This document shows, piece by piece, positions 7,299 through 12,368 of a stretch of DNA of 12,368 nucleotides. Origin of the DNA: UBA4923 sp964486135 (GTDB lineage Bacteria; Bacillota; Clostridia; Saccharofermentanales; DTU023); assembly GCA_964486135.1 (NCBI GenBank), contig CAZAKT010000042.1, positions 1-12,368 on the forward strand, given 5' to 3'. Both the position numbers and the translations under genes were made by a program. Under the pieces are notes generated by a model. The model made no database searches and was not told the origin of the DNA. It saw nothing but the letters and a program-made list of their open reading frames with translations. Numbering within the stretch: position 1 is the stretch's first letter; every line of letters starts with the position of its first letter.

Positions 7299-7319
7299 GT
7301 CAGGCTGGACAACTGCCAG
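7286..7319. terminator. Possible shared bidirectional stem-loop at the btuD/xpt junction
   Basis: CTGGCAG (7286-7292) and CTGCCAG (7313-7319) form a perfect 7-bp stem across the convergent gene ends, with a possible inner GTC/GAC pairing (7299-7301/7308-7310). The left arm is within the last btuD codons, and the right arm abuts the xpt stop at 7321-7323. No T-tract follows on either strand, so it is at best a weak terminator or a transcript-end protector for both operons. Confidence 0.4.
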
Positions 7320-7320
7320 G

Positions 7321-7902
7321 CTAGGCGTCCGCCCGGGCCAGGGTGATAACGCCGTCCCCCAAGGCCTCCACCCTGGCCAGGGAGCAAAGGGTCAGGCCTT
7401 CCGCCCGTATAAGCGCTCCCCCCTTTTGGAAGCTCTTCTCGACAGCAATCCCAATCCCCGCGATTGAGGCTCCGGCAGAACGGACCAGTTCGACCAGGCC
7501 CAGCATGGCGCAACCATTGGCGAGGAAGTCGTCGACCAGGAGCACATGGTCCTCTTCCGTCAGGAGGCGGCGGGAAATGGCGATGGTGTATTCTTTTTCG
7601 TTGGTGTAGGAGTAGACCCGGGCCTGATGCCGGTCGGCGGTCAGATTGAGGGTTTTGAATTTCTTGGCAAAAAGAGCCGGCACCCCCAATTTAAGGGCTG
7701 TCAGGGCGGCAATGGCGATACCGGAAGCCTCGACTGTCAGGACCTTGGTGATGGGTTCCTGGCCGAAGTATTCCCGCCAGCACTCCGCCATCTGATCCAT
7801 GAGCTCCACGTCCAGGCCGTGGTTGAGGAAACTGTCCACCAGGAGGATATTGCCCGGCAAGGCCCGGCCCTCTTTCAAAATTCTTTCTTCCAGTGCTTTC
7901 AT
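7321..7902 (-). CDS. xpt: Xanthine phosphoribosyltransferase
   Basis: Xpt is a purine-salvage enzyme that converts xanthine and PRPP to XMP in the cytoplasm. It is 193 residues, the same size class as Bacillus subtilis Xpt, and is recognisable along its whole length: KVDSFLNH-like LVDSFLNHGLDVELM, TVEASGIAIAALTALKLGVP, FAKKFKTLNLT, the PRPP loop HVLLVDDFLANG (119-130) and SAGASIAGIGIAVEKSFQKG. The ATG at 7902 has GGAAGGA upstream. It lies 51 bases downstream of the anti-sigma/serpin-like gene on the same strand and may be partly read through from it, although it may have its own promoter. No purine riboswitch fits in the short leader. Confidence 0.96.
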   Translation of the reverse strand: MKALEERILKEGRALPGNILLVDSFLNHGLDVELMDQMAECWREYFGQEPITKVLTVEASGIAIAALTALKLGVPALFAKKFKTLNLTADRHQARVYSYTNEKEYTIAISRRLLTEEDHVLLVDDFLANGCAMLGLVELVRSAGASIAGIGIAVEKSFQKGGALIRAEGLTLCSLARVEALGDGVITLARADA

Positions 7903-7943
7903 GGCAGGTCCTTCCTTCCCCCTCTATCTTCCGGGAAAGACCC

Positions 7944-7972
7944 ATTCTAGCACTCAGGGTGACGAAATAAAG
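7944..7972 (-). promoter_or_regulatory. Candidate extended -10 promoter for xpt
   Basis: On the minus strand TGCTAGAAT (7952-7944) is a close match to the extended -10 TGnTATAAT. A weak -35-like TTTATT lies about 16 bases upstream, inside the end of the preceding gene. It would give a leader of about 35 bases and let xpt be expressed independently of the sigma-factor operon. Confidence 0.42.
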
Positions 7973-9213
7973 GGATCGCGGACAATTCCCGCCAAAAGGG
8001 GCAGACCCTCATCATCCCAGAGGGCGAAAATGAAGGGCCGGTCAAAGTCGACCAGGGAGGCCGCGCAGCTGGCTGAAAGGGCAGGGATGGCTTGGATCTT
8101 GAAGGTCATCTCCTGGCTTATACTGGCAAATCCCTCCTCCTGGTCTGTCCCGGTCCCGAAGAGTTCAAGGGAGTCGTCAGCCAGCCAATTGTAACTGCCT
8201 GTCAGCTCGAATTGAGGGAGTCGCAGGGCCGATTCCTCTCGCCTTCCAGAGGGTTGGTCCAGGAAAGAGAAGAGGTCGCCCCGGCGCAGGAAGTCCTCCG
8301 GGTCCGTCTCCCGATCCGGGAGGAGGAGGGAGAGCCTGCCTTTTTCGAGCGCTAGCTCCGCTACCAGTGCCTTGTCCGCCCCGCTGCGGTAGACGCTGGC
8401 CCCCTGTACGATGAAAAAGCTGAAGGCTCCGGCCGATTCGTCTGAAGTTGAAATGGCTGTGAGTCCGATCGTCGAATCAAGCTTCTGCCTTACGGTCAGG
8501 GCATCCGTCGGCAGATTCCAGGCCTGGAGTTGGTCAAGGGCACCCCTCCCTTCCAGGATTTGATAATGGAAATTTTCCAGCCCCTCATAAAAAGAGGGGG
8601 AAAGGCCGTCGGCAAGCGCCGGGGGAATGACCAGGATATTGTCAAAGGAGGAAAGGAGGCCCTCTTCCCTGGCCAGCCGGCCGACCAGTTCCCGGCCAGC
8701 CCGGTCCGGTTGCCTGTCCTCCAGGACCCAGTGATAGAAAAGAAGTGAATGCTGGAGGCCGGCTGGCGAATAGGCCACATTGGCGTCCGGGTCAGCTGCC
8801 AGAAGTACCCGGGCCGTTTTATCGGCATAGGAAAGCGCTCCGACCTCAAGCGGATCGATGCTTTCCGGGCTACCACCCGGCGTCAGGACCTGGCCTTCTT
8901 GCTCCAGGCCTTTATCACCCACCAATTCCAGGTCCTCATAATACTCCCCCTCACCGGTCAGGCCCGCCTCGGGAAGAGATGCCCTGTCGTAGGATCCGGC
9001 CCCATCCCATAAGAACTGCCGGATTACAAAACCGGAGACCAGGAGGAGGACGAATCCGGCGGCCAGGGAGGCCCATCCCCGCCAGGCAAAAGCGGGACGG
9101 GTGGCAGGGCCGAGGGGCTTGGCCGGCTCCACGTCAAGGAGGAGGTCTCCGTCAATCCCTGAGAGACTGTCAATCAGCTGATACACTTGTTCTTCTCTCT
9201 TATCAGTCACCAT
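7954..9213 (-). CDS. Membrane-anchored putative anti-sigma factor with extracellular pseudo-serpin domain
   Basis: This 419-residue protein has three parts. Residues 1-46 are cytoplasmic; EEQVYQLIDSLSGIDGDLLL resembles the short N-terminal segments of Firmicute ECF anti-sigma factors and has no zinc-binding His/Cys motif. Residues 47-67 are one transmembrane helix. After an acidic linker (about 70-124), residues 125-419 align with the two neighbouring serpins: NVAYSPAGLQHSLLFY with NSLYSPMSLYYGLAML, RLSLLLPDRETDPEDFL with KMILVLPDKGRMPEDLL, and SLVDFDRPFIFALWDDEGLP with the serpin C-terminal signature. The hinge and reactive loop are missing: about 15 residues are absent between Gln367 and Asp391. 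It should therefore not inhibit proteases. It overlaps the sigma gene by 11 bases, with GGAGG upstream of ATG. The anti-sigma role is inferred from topology and neighbourhood. Confidence 0.85.
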   Translation of the reverse strand: MVTDKREEQVYQLIDSLSGIDGDLLLDVEPAKPLGPATRPAFAWRGWASLAAGFVLLLVSGFVIRQFLWDGAGSYDRASLPEAGLTGEGEYYEDLELVGDKGLEQEGQVLTPGGSPESIDPLEVGALSYADKTARVLLAADPDANVAYSPAGLQHSLLFYHWVLEDRQPDRAGRELVGRLAREEGLLSSFDNILVIPPALADGLSPSFYEGLENFHYQILEGRGALDQLQAWNLPTDALTVRQKLDSTIGLTAISTSDESAGAFSFFIVQGASVYRSGADKALVAELALEKGRLSLLLPDRETDPEDFLRRGDLFSFLDQPSGRREESALRLPQFELTGSYNWLADDSLELFGTGTDQEEGFASISQEMTFKIQAIPALSASCAASLVDFDRPFIFALWDDEGLPLLAGIVRDPFISSP

Positions 9214-9781
9214 AACCTCCCTCCTCCAATTCTTTCTTCAGTTCGCCTCTCATCCGGTAGAGGAGGACTTTGACGGCGCCTTCCGTCGTCTTCTCCTCCC
9301 TGGCAATCTCCTTGAGGGATGAGGCGTAATAGTAGCGTTTCAAAAAGATGATCCGCCGCCTGTCCGGCTGCCTGCGCAGGTAGGAGCTGATCAGGCGTCC
9401 AAGTTCAGCGGACTCAAGCGCCCTTGCCGGATCACTACCCGAGGCGAGGACTTCCTCCATCTCCTCGAAGATGAGCGAAATCTGTCCGCCCCCCCGCTTC
9501 CCCCGCTTTTTGGCCCTCAACTTATCAAGCGAGGCATTGCGCGCGATCCGGCAGAGATAGGCCTTGAAATATTGGGGCCTCTCCGGCGGGATGCTGTTCC
9601 AGGCTGCCAGGTAGGTGTCATTGACACATTCCTCCACATCCTCCTGGTCCCTGAGGACATTCCAGGCAAGCGACCGGAGCAGGGGCCCGTACTTGGCCAT
9701 AGTGAGTTCTATGGCCTCCTCCGATCGCTCAAAATAGAGGTCGAGAATCCCCTCGTCTGTCCTGTCCCCGATCGCCGTCAC
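9203..9781 (-). CDS. ECF-type RNA polymerase sigma factor
   Basis: This is a 192-residue sigma-70 family protein with only regions 2 and 4, the hallmark of extracytoplasmic-function sigma factors. Region 2 (about 25-92) includes VEECVNDTYLAAWNSIPPER and YLCRIARNASLDKLR. Region 4 (about 125-182) includes the helix-turn-helix SSLKEIAREEKTTEGAVKVL and LLYRMRGELKKEL. A Lys/Arg/Gly-rich linker joins them. The start is a GTG at 9781; AGGA lies 11 bases upstream, and the protein then begins close to the family's usual N-terminus (DEGILDLYFERSEEAI). Its last codons supply the ribosome site of the membrane partner, with which it overlaps by 11 bases, the usual sigma/anti-sigma arrangement. The likely targets are its own operon and the serpins; this is not shown by the sequence. 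Confidence 0.94.
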   Translation of the reverse strand: MTAIGDRTDEGILDLYFERSEEAIELTMAKYGPLLRSLAWNVLRDQEDVEECVNDTYLAAWNSIPPERPQYFKAYLCRIARNASLDKLRAKKRGKRGGGQISLIFEEMEEVLASGSDPARALESAELGRLISSYLRRQPDRRRIIFLKRYYYASSLKEIAREEKTTEGAVKVLLYRMRGELKKELEEGGYGD

Positions 9782-9801
9782 GCCGTCTCAATTCCTGCTC
9801 T

Positions 9802-9827
9802 CCAAGATCTTGGGGAGATGGCTCCCC
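9802..9827. repeat. Overlapping palindromes in the sigma-factor leader
   Basis: CCAAGATCTTGG (9802-9813) is a perfect 12-base palindrome. It overlaps GGGGAG (9812-9817)/CTCCCC (9822-9827), a 6-bp stem with an ATGG loop. Both lie between the candidate promoter and the GTG start of the sigma gene. They could be an operator or an RNA structure affecting sigma translation. A GGCCGGCC palindrome (9847-9854) lies further upstream. The hairpin lacks a T-tract, so it is not a typical terminator. Confidence 0.5.
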
Positions 9828-9835
9828 TGGCAGAG

Positions 9836-9844
9836 ATTGTAACA
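9836..9844 (-). promoter_or_regulatory. Candidate extended -10 promoter for the sigma/anti-sigma genes
   Basis: On the minus strand TGTTACAAT (9844-9836) matches the extended -10 TGnTATAAT with one mismatch. It lies in the 83-base gap after the serpin stop. No good -35 is found at 16-18 bases. Start of transcription would be near 9829, leaving a leader of about 48 bases that contains the palindromes described at 9802-9827. Confidence 0.4.
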
Positions 9845-9864
9845 CGGGCCGGCCTGCGCTATCG

Positions 9865-11133
9865 CTAACCCAGGAGTGGGTTCCGGACAATGCCGACAAA
9901 GAGCGGGGTCCCGGCATCATCCACAATCAGATAGAGGAAGGGCCGGTCGAGGGTCAGATAGACGGTGCCCGATTCGACCGGGAGGGCGCCGCTCTCCCTT
10001 ACCTGGATCTCGGTGTAGCCGGCGGCCTCCACCCCCTTCTCATCCAGGGCGATGAAGGTCTCCTGGTTGATGGCGCTGACCTCGGCCCCCTGGTCCAGCA
10101 TGGCCGAGAGGTCGGGGGAACCCGTGACAATATCCGCCAATCCGATGGATTCCATAACTTCCAGGATATCCATCCGGGCCCTGTAACTGAACTTGGGAAG
10201 CTCGATCTCCAGGGCGGCCCCCTCCCAGTTTCCATAGATCAGATCCAGGAGGAAATCCTCCCCTTCCAAAAGATCCTCGGGCATCCGGCCCTTGTCCGGC
10301 AGGACCAGGATCATCTTCCCTTTTTGGAATGAAAGCTGGCCCGCCGTGAAAGTATCCGACAAAAGAACCGACACCGAGTCGAAGCTTCCCTTCAGATAGG
10401 GGACCTCCTCCAGGACTTCATCAAGAGCGTGGAACTCATTCCTGAAGCTGGCGCTTTCCGGAAAGGCTTCCCTCCAATTGGCCTTGAAGTATACCGTATT
10501 CATGAGGACCAGCAGGAGTTGGGGATCGCTGAGATCGACCTGGGGTTCGATCTTACCCCGGGTCTGCTCAGCCACCCAGTCGCTCATCATTCCGGAGCTC
10601 TCAGGGTCTGCGAAATCGACCGCGAAGGCTGCCGCGTAAAAATTATTGGCCAACTGGTCCAGCCAGGCACGCTTGACGCCGGCCCCCTTGTCGCCAACCA
10701 GGTCCTCTCTTATCCAAAGCGCGTTGGCGATCTGCTCTGTCGCCTCCTTCTGGTCAAGAGTCATGAGGGCGTAGAGCTTGCCAAGTTCCTCCCCCAGGGC
10801 CAGGTCGGGGGATACCGCCAGGAAATCGCGAAGATCCGACTTGGTTTGCCCAGCCGATCCAGCCTCCAGCATGGCCAGGCCGTAGTAGAGGCTCATAGGG
10901 GAGTAGAGGCTGTTTTTATCTGCTCCCGCTGAAAGGGCAGCGGCTGATGTATGGGCCGTGAACTGCCAAAGCGATCGACGGAAGTCATCGGAAACCTGAT
11001 TGTATTGGACGCCCGTTTTGGGAAAGCCAGGCCTGGCAAGTACTTGGGCTTTGGCCGCCTGGCCCGAACCGCAGCCAGCCAGGGCGACCAGGAGGATCAT
11101 GGCAGCCAGGGTTAAAGCAAGTATTTTTTTCAT
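9865..11133 (-). CDS. Serpin-family protease inhibitor, lipoprotein (copy 1)
   Basis: This is a full-length 422-residue serpin. The signal peptide MKKILALTLAAMILLVALAG ends in lipobox LAGC (Cys21), so the protein should be tethered to the outer face of the membrane. Family features are NSLYSPMSLYYGLAMLEAGS, LVLMNTVYFKANW, ALEIELPKFSYRA and the PROSITE-type signature YLTLDRPFLYLI. The hinge ALDEKGVEAAGYT (about 362-374) has the small Ala-rich residues needed for loop insertion, so an inhibitory mechanism is plausible. Counting from the hinge glycine as P15, the scissile bond falls near RES|GAL (residue 381, give or take one). The ATG overlaps the stop of the upstream serpin as ATGA; the ribosome site is weak, so translation is probably coupled. 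The target protease is unknown. Confidence 0.95.
   Translation of the reverse strand: MKKILALTLAAMILLVALAGCGSGQAAKAQVLARPGFPKTGVQYNQVSDDFRRSLWQFTAHTSAAALSAGADKNSLYSPMSLYYGLAMLEAGSAGQTKSDLRDFLAVSPDLALGEELGKLYALMTLDQKEATEQIANALWIREDLVGDKGAGVKRAWLDQLANNFYAAAFAVDFADPESSGMMSDWVAEQTRGKIEPQVDLSDPQLLLVLMNTVYFKANWREAFPESASFRNEFHALDEVLEEVPYLKGSFDSVSVLLSDTFTAGQLSFQKGKMILVLPDKGRMPEDLLEGEDFLLDLIYGNWEGAALEIELPKFSYRARMDILEVMESIGLADIVTGSPDLSAMLDQGAEVSAINQETFIALDEKGVEAAGYTEIQVRESGALPVESGTVYLTLDRPFLYLIVDDAGTPLFVGIVRNPLLG
9893..9922. repeat. 30-base block identical between the two serpin genes (copy 1)
   Basis: These 30 bases are identical to 11170-11199 in the neighbouring serpin gene, and the flanking bases to 9881 differ at two positions. 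They encode the conserved DDAGTPLFVG region near the C-terminus. This is a remnant of the tandem duplication or of gene conversion. Confidence 0.85.
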
Positions 11134-12368
11134 CTTGTTTCAGCTTCCATTACGGGGTTTCGGACAATACCGACAAAGAGCGGGGTCCCGGCATCATCCG
11201 TGATCTGGTAGAGGAAGGGGCGGTTCAAGACCAAGTCCAGGGTCTCGATCTCTTCCGGGAAGGGCATGCTGGTCTCCGCTATCATGATCTCAGTGTAGCC
11301 GGCCGCCTCCACGCCTTTTTCATCCAGGGCGATATAGGTCTCCTGGGAAATGGAGCTGACCTCAGCCTCCCGATCCAGCAAGGCGGAAAAGTCAGGTGCC
11401 CCCTGGACTATGTCTGGCAGGCCCAGCCCCTGCATGGCCTCCAGGATATCCGTCCTGGTCCGGTAGCTGAACTTGGGGAGCTCTATGTTCAGGCGGGCCC
11501 TTCCCCAGCCTGTCTCCTGGAGATCCTTGAGGAAATCAGGATCCTGGAGCAGGTCCTCCGGTGTCAGCCCTTCCGCCGGCAGGATAAAATTCATGGCGCC
11601 GTTCACAAGCGGAAGCTGGCCCGCGGCAAAGCGCTCGGTCGACAGGACTGCGTTTCGATCGAAGCTTCCCCGCAGATAGCTGACCTTCTCAAAGGTCTGG
11701 TCAATACCGTAGAAGTCCGCCTCTTTAACCGATTCTTCATGGAAGGGCTCCACCCAGTCAGCCTTGAAGTAGACCGTATTCATGAGGACCATGAGGAGGA
11801 GGGGGTCGCTAATATCGATGTCGGGCTTGATCTTGCCCCGGGTCTGCTCCTCTACCCAGCGGCTCATCTCTTCCGCCGTCTTGGGGTCACCAAAGTCCAC
11901 GGCGAAGGCCGAGGCGTAAAACTTGTCCGCCATCTGCTCCAGCCAGGCCTCTTTGACCCCGGACCCCTTCTCACCTACCAGGTCTTCCCTGGCCCAGAAG
12001 GCGTTGGCAATCTGTTCAGCCACCCCCTCTTTTTCAACCGTCATCAGGGCGTACAGATTCCGCAATTCCTCCCCAATATCCAGGGCGTCCGCTGTCTCAA
12101 GAAAGCCGCGAAGATCTGTCTTGGTCTTCCCGGCCGCCCCAGCTTCCAGCATGGCCAGGGCATAGTAGAGGCTTATGGGCGAGTAAAGGGAATTCTCCTC
12201 CTTCCCGCCCGTCAGGGCAGCCCCCGAAGTCTTGCCGGCGAAGGCCCAAAGGGACTGACGGAAGTCGTCAGATACATCCCCATAGTCAACGCCTGGCTTA
12301 ACTTCTCCTGGGGTGGCCAAGACGTCGGCCCGGGCGGGGCTTCCCTCCGACTGACAGCCGAATAGGGG
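11130..12368 (-). CDS. Serpin-family protease inhibitor, lipoprotein (copy 2), 5' end outside window
   Basis: This is a second serpin, a close tandem paralogue of copy 1. The open frame continues to the window edge. The first visible residues, PLFGCQSEGSPARADVLATP, show the end of a lipoprotein signal with the cysteine at 12354-12356, so only about 15-20 residues are missing. An apparent TTG start at 12320 is an artefact of the cut. Family blocks are NSLYSPISLYYALAMLEAGA, LMVLMNTVYFKADW, LNIELPKFSYRTR and the signature LVLNRPFLYQI. The hinge ALDEKGVEAAGYTEI is the same as in copy 1, but the loop then reads MIAETSMPFPEE, placing the scissile bond near AET|SMP. That suggests a different protease preference. 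The stop overlaps the next gene's ATG. Confidence 0.94.
   Translation of the reverse strand, partial: PLFGCQSEGSPARADVLATPGEVKPGVDYGDVSDDFRQSLWAFAGKTSGAALTGGKEENSLYSPISLYYALAMLEAGAAGKTKTDLRGFLETADALDIGEELRNLYALMTVEKEGVAEQIANAFWAREDLVGEKGSGVKEAWLEQMADKFYASAFAVDFGDPKTAEEMSRWVEEQTRGKIKPDIDISDPLLLMVLMNTVYFKADWVEPFHEESVKEADFYGIDQTFEKVSYLRGSFDRNAVLSTERFAAGQLPLVNGAMNFILPAEGLTPEDLLQDPDFLKDLQETGWGRARLNIELPKFSYRTRTDILEAMQGLGLPDIVQGAPDFSALLDREAEVSSISQETYIALDEKGVEAAGYTEIMIAETSMPFPEEIETLDLVLNRPFLYQITDDAGTPLFVGIVRNPVMEAETR
11170..11199. repeat. 30-base block identical between the two serpin genes (copy 2)
   Basis: Identical to 9893-9922; it encodes the same conserved C-terminal DDAGTPLFVG segment in the other paralogue. 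Confidence 0.85.

Noticed and set aside
7903..7953. Purine riboswitch upstream of xpt
   Set aside because: The gap is only 51 bases, too short for the aptamer plus platform, and the conserved loop sequences are absent.
7954..9213. Degenerate serpin pseudogene
   Set aside because: The frame is intact over 419 codons, with a membrane helix, a kept serpin signature, a good ribosome site and tight coupling to the sigma gene. That indicates a functional protein with a new role.
10429..12365. Two plus-strand open frames (10429-10932 and 11739-12365) with similar translations
   Set aside because: They resemble each other only because they are antisense to the same region of the two paralogous serpins.
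1..12368. Mobile elements, CRISPR, tRNA or rRNA
   Set aside because: No transposase, terminal inverted repeats, spaced repeats or tRNA-like cloverleaf sequences were recognised.

Overview
The window looks like the chromosome of an anaerobic, GC-rich member of the Bacillota, most likely Clostridia. This rests on the split two-subunit glycine dehydrogenase, lipoprotein-anchored binding proteins, strong AGGAGG-type ribosome sites, a Clostridia-style ECF sigma factor and a compact cobalamin riboswitch. The species cannot be named from the sequence. There is no sign of tRNA, rRNA, CRISPR or mobile elements.

Left part, minus strand (1-3955): the glycine cleavage operon, transcribed gcvT, gcvH, gcvPA, gcvPB. 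gcvPB runs off the window edge. The last three genes are tightly coupled. The lipoamide dehydrogenase (L protein) is not in the window.

Centre (3956-7298): a divergent 552-base regulatory region, then a plus-strand ABC importer operon of a lipoprotein binding protein, a permease and an ATPase (btuF, btuC, btuD type). The leader carries a promoter, a compact cobalamin riboswitch and an intrinsic terminator with an alternative pairing partner. This identifies the importer as one for vitamin B12 or related corrinoids.

Right part, minus strand (7321-12368): two tandem lipoprotein serpins, then an ECF sigma factor, then its membrane-bound partner, then xanthine phosphoribosyltransferase (xpt), which converges on btuD. 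The partner is the most striking gene. It has a short cytoplasmic anti-sigma-like segment, one transmembrane helix, and an extracellular domain homologous to the two serpins next door. It keeps the serpin signature but lacks the reactive-centre loop. The four genes suggest a surface-protease response system in which a non-inhibitory serpin-like sensor controls a sigma factor, with true serpins as the likely output. The function is inference; the architecture is seen directly.
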